In this document: positions 1 through 10,863 of the stretch, one piece after another | Position numbering within the stretch: the stretch's first letter is position 1 | Layout: every line of letters begins with the position of its first letter | Assembly: GCA_035222895.1 (NCBI GenBank) | Contig: JAVYIG010000603.1 | Location: 310,001 to 374,000, forward strand | Length of the DNA stretch: 64,000 nt | DNA from: Strongylocentrotus droebachiensis | Lineage: Eukaryota > Echinodermata > Echinoidea > Camarodonta > Strongylocentrotidae | Direction: 5' to 3' | Translations under genes and position numbers: made by a program | Notes under the pieces: generated by a model | The model's database searches: none | What the model was told of the DNA's origin: nothing | Seen by the model: the letters and a program-made list of their open reading frames with translations, nothing else

Positions 1-99
1 TGGCTAAAGCGGTCATGTCAATGTGATGTAGTGCCGGACTACTTTCCTATCTGTTCCAACATTTAAAGTGACTATAATTTAGATTTTTCACAAATTCAT

Positions 100-425
100 G
101 GCTCATGAGGGTTTATTCTTTAATAGAGGACCTATATTAATATGCTACCTATAATACATATTTTGAGTAGTGACCCAAGGGAGAAGTAACTTATTCGAAA
201 AACTGAAATTAATGTTATTTTTGTATACACGGCAAATGGAAGAGTTGTCTGCGTCTACGTTACAATCCATTGACCAAACTACCAATTTGAGATTCGCATA
301 TAGACTTAGTGATCTCATATTTCAAACATTCATAACTTGCTGACTATTGGTCCGATTCAATTCATACGTTTGCCATTCTGGTTCTGTTACTTTTCTGCTT
401 TCATACAAATTAACATATATATTAT
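100..425 (+). repeat. Dispersed repeat family R1, copy 1
   Basis: This stretch shares a long diverged similarity with 37830-38140: 'agaggacctat.ataat', 'ttttgagtagtg.cc..gggagaag', 'gaccaa.ct.ccaatttgagattc.cata', then 'tttcaaac.ttcataactt'. A third, shorter relative lies at 42950-43105. No open frame or terminal inverted repeat is evident. It is an old interspersed repeat of unknown class, lying upstream of exon A. Confidence 0.6.
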
Positions 426-505
426 AAGAGTTGGATTGCCCTTAGAGAGGCTAAGTATTCATGACTTTCATTTTTATGCGACATGTATACATTTATAAAA
501 CACCA

Positions 506-670
506 GGTCCCCGTCTTATATAGAGCTGCGATTAATCGTAATTTCTTTGCGATCAATAGCAATCGCGACTATATAGGCCTACATAAAAGATAGGAGACTG
601 CAAGTTTGCGATATATTGGAGGACTTGTGATTGATTTGCATCAATCGCAACTATAAATAAGACGGGGCCC
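506..670. mobile_element. MITE with GGNCCCCGTCTTAT termini
   Basis: The left end reads 'ggtccccgtcttatatagag' and the right end 'ctataaataagacggggccc'. Together they form an imperfect terminal inverted repeat of about 30 bp that includes the sub-terminal 'gcgatt' words. The element is about 165 bp and non-coding. A truncated relative with the same right end is at 29010-29094. It is a non-autonomous DNA transposon; the superfamily was not determined. Confidence 0.6.
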
Positions 671-1436
671 AAAAAAGATTATTGCGTTGTCCTAGATCTT
701 TCTTTTTTTGGAAGCAACTGGGCCGACCCGCTCCCAACCTCATCGGGATTATTATATTACCGATTGATATTCAAGCACTCACCATCTTATTTTGGGCCAG
801 TGAGGTGTTTTCCCTGTAATTCTTATATCTTATCTACCATGATTTTGATGAAGAGATAGCACGCTCACGGAATTAGAGTTTCATGTTTTGGTCCCACATG
901 CTTCGTTCGCTTGCAAAACTGTGATAGTGGGAATGTGATGGGAAGCGACATCAGCTCCGGATTCGACAGTGTACGTTTGTTTACGTGTAATACTCAGTGG
1001 CCCTTGGCGCTATTTCAGAAATATTTCTGGCCCGAATGACAAAAAAAATGTAAGAAGATCAAAAACAGAATACATTATTTTTGCTTATGTTATGCAGTTA
1101 ACAACTGAAGTATTCAGACACCTTGTAAATGCAATGTTTTGGGTATTTTTTCGAAACTCAGGAATGAAAGGTGGACTGGTTGAATAAGGGCCTTTGTTAA
1201 ATAATGTTATGCTCTAACATGTCACGTTCTCAACAAAACATGAATCGGGACGAATCCACTTTTCACATACTTAAACAATTACAAGACGTGTAAGGGTATT
1301 AATAATTTTGTGTTAACATTACCTATAGAAACCAAATTCTCCTCGTTATTTCATACCAATATACTTTATATGAATCTTAATATGACTTTCTCATCTTTAA
1401 GATTATATGCATATTATGTATTCAATTATATTCATT

Positions 1437-1520
1437 TTTTCTCCCTCTCGCTCTCTCTCCCTCCCTCCTCTCTCTCTCTCTCCCTCCCCCTCTTCTCTCT
1501 CTCTCTCTCTCTCCTTCTCA
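1437..1520 (+). repeat. (CT)n microsatellite forming the exon A polypyrimidine tract
   Basis: About 80 bases consist almost only of C and T (CTCTCT with CCCTCC interruptions), ending directly in the acceptor 'ttctcacag' of exon A. The microsatellite therefore serves as the pyrimidine tract of that splice site. Its length is likely to vary between individuals. Confidence 0.8.
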
Positions 1521-1523
1521 CAG

Positions 1524-1623
1524 TCTGAACATGATACCTCTCAAGGTTCACGATGAGATGTTACAGAGGTCCACTGATCGTGCTCTTCTCGCTGAACGGA
1601 AAGTATCCGTGCTAGAACAAGAG
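1524..1623 (+). CDS. Exon A of uncharacterised coiled-coil gene (partial, 5' end off window)
   Basis: The exon is 100 bp between acceptor 'ttctcacag' and donor 'gag|gtaatt'. Its open frame begins with one base completing a codon and reads LNMIPLKVHDEMLQRS, then an amphipathic charged helix ending in KVSVLEQE. It ends in phase 0 and joins exon B in frame, where the helix continues as VNMLSAQ, so a short coiled coil spans the junction. The ATG at 1531 has A at -3 and could be the real start if the upstream exon is non-coding. The two open codons before it leave an internal exon equally possible. The family is not recognised. The join rests on frame and splice consensus; no transcript was seen. 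Confidence 0.7.
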
Positions 1624-1869
1624 GTAATTAGTTTTACTATTATTTATTTATTTATATATTTAATTATTTATTTAAAATGGTTTATTTCATTGAAAAACAT
1701 TCGCGGCCCGAGAGCCGAATTGCAGTTTCTTTTACAAAGTATTCAGTGACAAAGTAAAATTACCCGTAAAATATTATGCATATTAACATTATGGTAGTAT
1801 TGCTCAAATTAAAACGGCTAATGATCTTAGTATTCATCTCGATTCCAAATTGAAATGGTATATTCATTA

Positions 1870-2096
1870 GTAGGCGCCATGGCTCAGTGGTAGTGCAGTG
1901 GTCTCGTAGCCGAGAGGTCCCAGGTTCGAAACCATTTAAATGCGCTCTTGCCCTTTTGGTAAGGCATTAATCCTTATAACCAAGTCCCTCAGAGAGGATT
2001 TAAAGCCGTCGGTTCCCTGGTTGCTTACGTACAAGCATATCGAATATGTTTTCTTAACATTCAGGTAAAATAAACATCAACCAATCATTATAAATA
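1870..2096 (+). mobile_element. tRNA-derived SINE, family S1, copy 1
   Basis: A pol III type A box (TGGCTCAGTGG, 1880-1890) and B box (GGTTCGAAACC, 1923-1933) sit at tRNA-like spacing. They are followed by a non-tRNA body ('aaggcattaatcct', 'gtccctcagagagga', 'taaagccgtcggt') and an A-rich tail. The same body occurs at 60326-60725. It is a SINE rather than a tRNA gene because the acceptor stem does not pair. It lies in intron A-B. Confidence 0.8.
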
Positions 2097-2992
2097 TGTA
2101 GGAAGTGAGTAAAGTAATAAGGTCCTTATCTCGCCTTCGGAATTGTATAACTGAACCAAATCTGTAATTGGTATATAATTCAATCATTTTCGATTTTTGT
2201 ATTATGCTGCTATTGTATTTGATTCAGCAAGCAATAAATAGGCCTACTCTGACCGTCCACAACAAAAATACAAAAATTTCGCAGGTCGTATTTTTTTAAG
2301 TACCTACAATCCAGACGTATTATGATGGTCTTACAAATCTTCGCGTAGTTTGGCTCCTTCTTATTTAGAGGAAGCGTTCAAATATTGTGATAACTCATAC
2401 TGTTTGAGATCTCAAAGAAATGCATTGCTACCATTCTATTTTAAATGTTTTGTCATATGGTGTGATATATTGTGACTTGGAAATTTAATGCCACACCATT
2501 CCATGCAAACTCTACTGCTTTTGTCACAAGATGGCGCTATGACAAAAGACCATCGATTCCTTCATGATCCCTCTCACTTGAGTAAAGACAAGGGGAAGTC
2601 ATTAACAACGGTAACAAATTTGTTATAGTTGAAGCGGACATTCATTTTTAACCGGATTTTTCCCCGCCTCCATCAAAGCCAATATAATATCAAGGTGAAT
2701 CCCCTCTTTGAGTGACAGCACAATCCTTTTAATTATGACATGAACATATATTGTTGCAGCTATGAGGTTCTATCAGTGATTGATAAATTGAGACATAGTG
2801 TCTATCATCTCTGAGAGAGTATTTATTTGAAAGAATAATTTTACATTGAAGTTTTGTTTTTGTTTTATTTTTCCTTTTTTCTTAAGTACTTTCTGTAAAT
2901 GCACTTGATGGGGTATTCAAAACTACTAGTGAAATTTATTTTAAGCCAAATGAAAAACTGTAGTTGAATTTTAACTTAATTATACAGAAGTA

Positions 2993-3020
2993 CCCCCCCC
3001 CCCCCCCCCCCCCCCCCCCC
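2993..3020 (+). repeat. Poly-C tract (28 C)
   Basis: This is an uninterrupted run of 28 C, the longest of many poly-C or poly-G runs in the window, and lies inside intron A-B. It is the kind of tract that causes polymerase slippage, so its exact length is uncertain. Confidence 0.9.
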
Positions 3021-3257
3021 ACAAACAAAATCGGCTTCCACTGGCTTATCTTGAAAATATGCAATGGCATGTTTAACCAACAAAACTTCGGTAGAACAAC
3101 TTGTACTTTATATGATAATAAGAAACTGTTCTTCTTTTCTTGCAATATTTTTGACATAGTAGGTAAATAGAATTTACAAAGACCGGAAAGCCTTTATCAA
3201 TATGTGCCTGGATATAAAAGAGTAACATCTAAAGATATCGAGGGCCTGAGGCTTTAA

Positions 3258-3789
3258 AGGTACTATGTCCCTTTTGCAGGCCAAAAAAATAAAAAAGTTA
3301 AATTCCAACTGCATTTGAAAGATAATACTAATTTAGATCTTCCCTAAAAAAGGTGGGGCTTGAAAATGTCTTCAAGTGGGAAAATAACGACTATTAGTTG
3401 TCAAATCGACTTTAGGGCTATAGAGCCCAAAACTAATAGTCTTGATTTTCAGACAATTGTACCGAATGGTCATACGTTTTATGCTGCGCAAAGATTCAAT
3501 CAGTTTAATCTTGGCCATCACAAGAAGTGGGTTATTGATGTAGACAAATGCTCATGTACCCTTTACAACTCTTTTCATGTATGTTATTACCAAAGAAGAA
3601 AAAAAGCCAGTCAGTCACTCAATAGTGTCTGACAGTGAAGTCTAGCAAGTAAACGGGTTTCCTTGCATAATTTGAATATGAGGACACTGCTAACGTTTAA
3701 ATTTCACAGATAGGACATACATGACATATTCATAATTCCTGCAAAGTTCTACAGCATTTGAGGTTGGCTGCAAAAGGGACATAGTACCT
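3258..3789 (+). mobile_element. TTAA-flanked non-autonomous DNA transposon, copy 1
   Basis: The ends are 'aggtactatgtcccttttgc' and its reverse complement 'gcaaaagggacatagtacct'. Each is directly flanked by TTAA (3254-3257 and 3790-3793). Length is 532 bp. A diverged copy in the opposite orientation is at 41113-41625, sharing inner blocks such as 'gcaaagttctacag' and 'catacgttttatgctgcgca'. TTAA duplications are typical of piggyBac and Kolobok elements, but no transposase is encoded. It lies about 110 bp before exon B. Confidence 0.8.
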
Positions 3790-3900
3790 TTAAGGGGTTG
3801 TTCACCAAAATATTTTGCCCTGAATGATAAGTGTAGGTAAAACAATTTCGGTAATTAGTCCCCTTTAACCTTAAGTTTGATGTTTTGGTTATTTATTCAG

Positions 3901-4951
3901 GTCAACATGTTAAGTGCACAGCGAAGTGAACCTCAGATATGCACTTCACATGTGATGCCACCAATATCCGAATCCCCTAGTGATGATTACGAAGAACCTC
4001 ACCGTGAACCTCCTCGTGGCCTCGATGAGGAGACCTACAAACCCCCGCGCTTACCATCAAGGTCACAGGGGGTCATGCCATCTGTGGTCACGTCCTCAAC
4101 GCGTGATCGCACCAAGAAGGTCAATGACCACACCAATGACCTGAACAGACATGGCACAACTGGAAAGCATACTCTTGTTCTTGCCAATGGACATGCCAAT
4201 ATCCATGACAGACAGCGGTCATCACCAAGGACACTTCCGGTTTCGACGTACCCACGCGGCATTAGTGTGATGCCTTCGGTGGTTCCTCAGCCGGTCATGC
4301 CATCCATTGCGACAGTCAGGTCAACAACGAAGAACGGCCACTTTGAGGAATATCCTGAACCGCACGTTTCCAACGGCTCAAAGACACACGGACGCAGTTC
4401 CAAGCAGTCCGCTAAGGCATTCCGCAAGAACAACGGTACTGTTCACTACATAGCCACAACTAGTAAAATTGAGCGTTTGGTAGCACAACCGAAGGCTCGT
4501 AGAAGACCAAGCGTACATTCCCTAGTTACCCAATCCATTATGAACCTTGATGATCAACGAGAACGCGAACATTTGGAGGAAGAAGAGCGAAAAGATCTTC
4601 AGGCTGAACGAGAAGAGATAGAAAGACTCGAGCGGGAACGAGTAGAGATTCTTAACAAGGAAAACAAAGCATCAACATATAAAGGAAGGTTTAGGAAAAC
4701 AACGAAGGCTTCTAAAGGAGGCAGATCTTTTCTATCTCGTATCAACACTTCAAAGCCGAAAGCCGCAAAGTCAGGTACGCAGAAGTCCTTGTTGAGTCGG
4801 ATGCATACCAAGTTCTTTACAACGCGCAGGAAGACCCTGAGGCACATCTATGACCTACCGGAAGTGTCTTCACTGGAATCATGTAGCTTGACCTCGGACT
4901 ACGAGACACCTTCGCAGAGAATGCAGGACTTTGCAGCCACGCCTATGATCT
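3901..4951 (+). CDS. Exon B, main body of uncharacterised protein (351 codons)
   Basis: A large internal exon of 1051 bp runs from acceptor 'tttattcag' to donor 'atct|gtaagt', entering in phase 0 and leaving in phase 1. Exon residue 1 continues the coiled coil of exon A. Residues 18-135 are proline-rich and carry four VMP(S/P) motifs (18, 58, 123, 132) and an acidic SDDYEEP patch (27-33). About 217-258 is a continuous E/R/K-rich helix (QREREHLEEEERKDLQAERE). About 259-320 is strongly basic with paired S-R-I/M motifs (FLSRI, LLSRM), followed by KTLRHIYDLPE and a serine-rich end. There is no signal peptide or membrane segment. It looks like an intracellular, largely disordered scaffold or cytoskeletal protein, but that is inference. 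Codons here are richer in CpG than the flanking introns. Confidence 0.9.
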
Positions 4952-5608
4952 GTAAGTTTAACGTTCTTTGCTTTATTTCAAACACGTAAATCCTATCATG
5001 TACATTGTATCAACAACTATTATTGAATGTGAAAAAATGTAACAGTCTCTGCTCTAGAATAGTGATTAATGTCCACTTTGACGACGATCTATATAATTTG
5101 TGTTCATTTATATATATTTATAGTATCACGTCCATTTCATTTCCAGTGCATTCCCAGTCATCTATCCGCCCATCGTATATACGAATGTTGATTTATCTTT
5201 CTTTTTTTCTCCATTATTCTATTAAAAACAGATAATAAAGGTACTAAACATCCATTCGTTATAAACGTAGGTGCCATAACTTCAGGCGTATGAAAAGTTT
5301 AACAAAATTATATCAATTATTTGCAATATATTGTACTGATAAGATCCGTTTCTGAATCTTGAAATATTACCACAATGACTATAATCATGTTATTCATTAC
5401 CGACAAGATTTATGGACAGACTAGATTTTGTCGAGAATAGTATAAATTCGTGTATTGTCTTTTAATTTCCAATTGGGTCGGACATCATTCTGTAAAAAAT
5501 ATATGAAGATTTGAATTTGGTCTAGACTCGAATTTGGTCTAGACTAGAACAAGATCGCTTTTGTTCCGACTTCGTCCAAGCAGTCTGTGTTCTATTTTCT
5601 TATATTAG

Positions 5609-5725
5609 GTCCGAACCCGGATATTAAGAAACGGCTCAAACCGCGGGTTCACCCGCGGGTAAAGACACTCAAAAAGACCGGGAGCGTCAGAAGAAAACCG
5701 AGAACGAAGCGGACTCTCCCGACCG
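5609..5725 (+). CDS. Exon C, basic segment (39 codons, symmetric phase 1)
   Basis: The acceptor 'ttttcttatattag' and donor 'gaccg|gttagt' bound 117 bp. One of its frames is exactly the one required after exon B: two bases complete a codon (Cys at the B-C junction), then PNPDIKKRLKPRVHPRV and a Lys/Arg-rich run ending KRTLPT, then one base. About one residue in three is Lys or Arg, continuing the basic region of exon B. GC content and CpG are well above the flanks. Because the exon is 39 whole codons in phase 1-1, it can be skipped without a frameshift. The basic run could be a nuclear localisation or acidic-partner binding segment; this is inference. Confidence 0.75.
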
Positions 5726-7495
5726 GTTAGTGTAAACGCATTACTCTGGCATAACACCGTCTTAAGTTGGACTAATCCGAAAAATGAACTTACTATCAAT
5801 AATTCTTTATCGGTTTCTAACAGAAAATGCATAAATTGATTGTGAACCTGCCAAAACTCTTCGTTTTATGATTTTTTATTTGCTGATTGAACTTTTCTTT
5901 TGCTTTGGTTTCATTACACTAACTACTAACCAGACAAAGTTTAAGAACAATTGAATGAGTTACCCTTCCTTCTTGGAAATACACAATATTAGAAATTTAG
6001 TAATTCAATATCAAATTGTTAACTTTTCTATGCCTGAAGTTAGCACATGCTATGTACCACGCCTTTCACACACATTCTAATTATCACAGCCTTTCACACC
6101 TATTCTAAATTCCACGGAATGAATTGCACTTTATATGCACGTTTCATTTTTCCCGCAGTGCATGTGGTGTCTTCTCAGTGTGAAATAGCCTTTGTGTTTA
6201 CACCAGAAACGCCTTAAGAAGGAGCGATGCCATTCACATTAATGTTGTTAATGTTTGAGTTAACGATTTACCCTCTAATAAATGTGTTTGTGGGCGTGTG
6301 TGTGTGTGTGTTTAGGTGTTAAAAGAAAGGTAATCATTTGCGTGTGTCCTTCTGAACAGTTATATATCTTCAGTTTGTTTCTCTAATAAATGTTGTCATT
6401 CTTTGGTGTCAGAATCTGCGCACACTTTACGTTCATCGTAAATTCAACTGTTTTGCTGTGAATGTTATTAGTATGATGGGGGTTTCTCACAGAACTGGAC
6501 ATTTCTGAGGGGGTTGTGTGTCCGGACATTTAAACAAAAAACATCAAATTTTTACCTAGTATTAATAGCAAAGTATGCATCATTAAGCATATTGCATGTA
6601 AACTTCCTTAAATCACAGATTTAAATCAACATCCGAATACAAAACCTGTCCGTACACACAATACTAGGTCTGGGCATACTCATTTGAATCAGTCTTGTCA
6701 TCGACAGAGTGTGATTATGAAGCAAATCAATGTTCAAGAAAATTCGGCGAAAGATCCTGCTCTACTGTTGCAGCCTGAACAAAGTTTGATCTTTGCTGTG
6801 TTAATAAAATCAGAGAACTAATAATGTTGTCAAAATGTTGTATATCACTACAATGATGGAAGAACATACATGGCATTGTGTTGCATCCAGCGTGAAAAAA
6901 AAAATGTTTATTCTTCCATGCTTTGGAGTTTGGGAAACTCATTCTCTCCATAATAATCGCTGATTTAACACCTCAGGTTTAGAGTGTTAGGTGTCGCTAT
7001 CGGAGGAAGTTGTGCATGTATTTTCAATGGTTTAACAAGCGTGACAAGGATGGCATATGCCACTAACTAAGCATTGACTGTATGGACAGTTAAAATGTAG
7101 TCTGGTCTTCCGTGAAGTATCAAATGTTACGACCTCCCACCGTATATGCAATGAATACATTGTCATAATGTGACAAGACAATGGCGAAGGCAACATATAG
7201 TTGTTCTGAACCATTACCGCCCCCATAGCCAGTCGTGTCCTGACATAAACAAAACTCCGTGCAATAGGAATAATTTCGCGACAGCTTAGAATTATTTCAG
7301 TGTTTCATTCGGGTTTAAACCTAAATATTTTGTATTTAAAGGCTAAATTCGTATTTTATTATAATTCCGCGGATACGACTTTGCGTCAACTTCAATTTGA
7401 CACCCCCCCCCCCCCCTGCCTCCCCTGCCTCCCCTGCCTCCCCCTTTCCGTTAGACTCCCCAATATGGGTTAACGGAATTATTATTCGATCAATA

Positions 7496-7757
7496 GGCCA
7501 TTTTCGTAATGTAACCAAATTGAATGCATACGTCTTTGTGAAGTGCCCCAATACAAATTATTTCATTCACCTGATAAGAATAATAGTTTTTCAATAGTCA
7601 GCATGCAAACTGCATATATATATTAAGTGTTGCTAGGTAGGTCAAGCCATAGGCCCGAATTCACAAAGGAGGTATGTCGACAAACCTAGGTTTATGTGCG
7701 TCATAATTATGACGCGTTTTGGCGCGTTTTTGCAAACCTTACATTACGAAAATGGCC
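7496..7757. mobile_element. TA-flanked MITE, family M1, copy 1
   Basis: The ends are 'ggccattttcgtaatgtaa' and 'ttacattacgaaaatggcc', a near-perfect terminal inverted repeat of about 20 bp, with TA on both sides (7494-7495, 7758-7759). The interior contains 'gttgctaggtagg', which recurs at 40980 (with an inverted partner at 41017) and 44300. Related pieces are at 19556-19600 (left end only), 40945-41065 and 44131-44345. TA flanks suggest a mariner-type element. It is non-coding. Confidence 0.7.
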
Positions 7758-8708
7758 TACTACTGGATACCCCACACAGGAGCAGTAGGTGATATCTGAT
7801 ATATAACTTGAATATGGGCGGGGAGAATATTTAACCTAGAATTAGGAACTCGACGGATTATAAACTTAATTCGTCAGGATTACTCGCAGATCGCAGTGCT
7901 TGAATTTTAAAAGCCGATGGATCGCGGGAAGAATTTTAAGCCAAGAGTCGTAAGATATTTCAGTGCATGCGTATATATAAAGTGTGTATGGTTTTATGAA
8001 CTGGAAATCTTATGAATTTGAAATCGTATAATTTTTAGAGTTTGAAATTGACGTGTTGACCATTTGATAATGTTGTTGCTGTTATCGGGCCTGATGTTTT
8101 TTTTTTCTCGTTTGTCCCGTTTTTGTTTTGTGTTTGTTCTGCTGCTGCTAGTGCTGCTGCTGTTGTGTTAACTGATGATGTGGTGTTTCATGATGATTAG
8201 AATGAACATAATTTGAGTTATGCGTGTAACCTCCGAGTAGTCGCATATAAAAAGGCCTACACAGTAGATAAGATTAAAGTATATGAAGAAAAATAAAAAG
8301 AATGGGAAAATAAGAATAAAAACAGTCACGTTTAGTGGTCACTGACCAGGATGACACTGTACTGAATGCTAAACATATGTTTCGAAGATAAAAACCAAGA
8401 TATTGTCACTTCTTTTTCCATTTCCTGCCTTTTGCTTTGAGTCAGGGCAATCTTCGCTGTGTCACCAAATTTGCCTATTTTTCTTTCTTTATATTCTTGC
8501 GATTCTCATATCCTCTATACACAAAGTCAGTAAGTTCAAGGGCAACACATTTTCCTTAATAGCTCTTAAATAAACGTTAAAATCGTAATGGAGGTAATAT
8601 AATAATACACATAATAATATTTACCTATCTTATGGTGTTTCTTACAGTGAACGTAATAAAAATAAACCTGTATCCACAATATTAATGACAGGTATGAAAT
8701 GAACTAGA

Positions 8709-8770
8709 CCGAGAGAAAGAAGAGAGAGAGAGAGAGGGGCAGAGAAACAGTGAGTGAGAGATTAACATAG

Positions 8771-8808
<38 letters not shown>

Positions 8809-8960
8809 GAGAAAAGGGAGGGAAGAGATCAGAGATAGGAGAGACAGAGGGAGGGGAAGGGGAGAGGGAAAAGGGAGAAAGACAGATTGATAGAGAGAGA
8901 AGGGGAGAGAGAAACAGAGAGAGAGAGAGAGGGAGAGAGGGAGAGAGAGAGAGAGAGATA
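8709..8960 (+). repeat. GA-rich microsatellite
   Basis: About 250 bp of interrupted (GA)n with GGGA and GAAA variants. Long open frames through it are artefacts of the purine-only sequence. Confidence 0.9.
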
Positions 8961-9450
8961 GCGAAAAAGAAAGAAAAATATGAGATTCTCATATAATACA
9001 AGGAAGGTCTAAATCAACAATTATCATCAGACGGCCTTGCGCAGTCACGCCTTTAGAGTTAACGAACAAGGAAATAAATAAATAGACATTGAGAATATGA
9101 AATACATACCTATCTGACAGCCCACTATGCAAAACACGAAATGATATTATACCCTAAATAACTCGAAAAAACGATATACCTGCATAAAATCATGATCTAT
9201 TCTATTTGAATAGTGTCATGGTTACCAGGATATTGTTTACACAGCAGTAGAATATTGTCAGTAAAAAATATCACTGTGTGGGTGTAAAGGGCAGGACTGG
9301 TAAAGGGACCTACCAATCATTAATCATTATTAATCATAAGTGTCTGAGAGGATACAAGTGTTCCACGTGTTCTGCCTCCTATATTAATAGCCCATTAAGT
9401 GTAAATTATAGATTTGTTTTTCTTCAATTTAAAATCCCTGTTTGTGTTAA

Positions 9451-9816
9451 AGGCATCGTTTAACAATGTTAAATCTGAGATACAAGGCCCTACCTGTTAT
9501 CAGTGTCTGTGATTTGGTGTAATATTGAAGCCCTTCAAAATAATCATGAAGTGCCTCAAAAAAGTAAAAATCTTTGAGTGACCGGTTTTACCATACTCGT
9601 TTTGCCCAATAGACCAATGTAGTGTTATGAAAACCGTTAGGAAAACTCAAAATTTGGTTTCGATTTCCAATCATAAATATCTTGATAGTTAGACAGGCGA
9701 TCGGCTTGTAAAAGTCATGGGGTTCCTGACTAACCTAAAGTTTTATAATTATTATTGCAGCATGAGCTAAATCCAGGATTTTTCTTCAGAATCTGAGACA
9801 AAGTTACCGGATCCCT
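9451..9816. mobile_element. Possible TTAA-flanked element
   Basis: TTAA at 9447-9450 is followed by 'aggcatcgtttaac', and 'gttaccggatccct' precedes TTAA at 9817-9820. The 14-bp ends pair imperfectly (about 10 of 14). The interior is non-coding. It resembles the other TTAA/AGG...CCT/TTAA elements here in layout, but its inner sequence is different. Confidence 0.45.
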
Positions 9817-10156
9817 TTAAGATGGTACAGTACCTCCTGAAATCACAGCCTTGGTTTCAAGAATAAAGAAGACAAATATAATTCATGTAGTTAGAATGTC
9901 GAATCAACTGTAGGCTCTGACGTAGTACATCTGTTGATCTGTGCGCCAAGAGTGCCATTATGTTGGCAGAGTTGTGCGCAATATAAATGTAGAATTATTA
10001 TTAATATTATTACATAATTTATCTCTATATTAGCGGATGTATCTCTTTACACCTCCCCCAAAAAATAATCACGCACAATGTTTTGTTCACCCTTTAGTTC
10101 CTTCATTCAGAGTAGGACTTATATCTTATTATTCACAAACAATATTTACAACTTGT

Positions 10157-10165
10157 CCCCCCCCC

Positions 10166-10231
<66 letters not shown>

Positions 10232-10261
10232 TTCTCTCTTTCTCTCTCTCTCTCTCTCTCA
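10157..10261 (+). repeat. Poly-C then (CT)n microsatellite
   Basis: Twelve C are followed by about 90 bp of (CT)n with a few TTTC interruptions. Open frames across it on both strands are low-complexity artefacts. Confidence 0.9.
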
Positions 10262-10654
10262 GTTTCTCTGTATTTGTTTTCCTGTCCATGCTTGATATAG
10301 TTCGGTTATGATTCGTCTTCCTTTGTTGGTCTTCAAGATTCAGATCAATAACAGACTCCATGACTATATATAGTTCCGCTTTCAGTTCACCGCAGAAAAA
10401 AAAAGGAAAAAAATATTCTGAAACATAATTCCCCATAACTGTTATCGAGAACAATACGTGAAAAATCCCCGACGGTCTATCCTAGTGCGAGTGGTATGTA
10501 TACGTCATCACGAAAACATGCTCCAACAAAATTTGCAGCACGGCCAAAGTTTGCTTCATTACACGGAAGTTAATATCATGTCGTAATGGCAAACGTATCA
10601 ATGTTCGCACGCGGTATATTAAATATTACACGGTCATTGATATATCTTAGTTAC

Positions 10655-10863
10655 GGGGTATGATTATTTCGATGACGGACGTATTCATCGTTGTGCATTG
10701 TGCGAGAAACATTTATACTTCGCGGACGACAGATTAAATGATCGCTTTCTGTGCGTGAATGAATGTCTTTGTGATATCTCGTCAAGGAGTTATATTCAAG
10801 ATAAGGCTGATTAATTTTGTTGGAATCAAATTTAGCCTTTACCTCGTCCAGGTAAGTCTCCAT
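10655..10863 (-). CDS. Possible minus-strand first coding exon (unknown)
   Basis: An ATG at 10863 opens METYLDEVKAKF and continues for 70 residues with a balanced mix of charged and polar residues, ending DEYVRHRNNHTP before a stop. A possible donor (CCCC|GTAACT) lies one codon before that stop. The residue mix looks more like coding than most frames in this AT-rich intron, and the region is slightly CpG-enriched. No matching second exon was found and the family is not recognised. It would lie antisense inside the + strand gene. The opposite strand has a perfect donor consensus (CAG|GTAAGT) at the same place, which may be chance. Confidence 0.22.

Noticed and set aside
969-1187. 72-residue ATG frame
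   Set aside because: No splice sites or recognisable motif, and composition is like the surrounding intron.
1870-1945. tRNA gene
   Set aside because: A and B boxes are present, but the acceptor stem does not pair and the sequence continues into a shared repeat body; it is a SINE.
3360-3632. 90-residue frame inside the TTAA element
   Set aside because: The sister copy at 41113-41625 does not keep the same frame, so it is not conserved coding.
10852-10861. Perfect donor CAG|GTAAGT on the + strand
   Set aside because: No acceptor-bounded open frame in the needed phase precedes it, and it does not fit between exons C and D.
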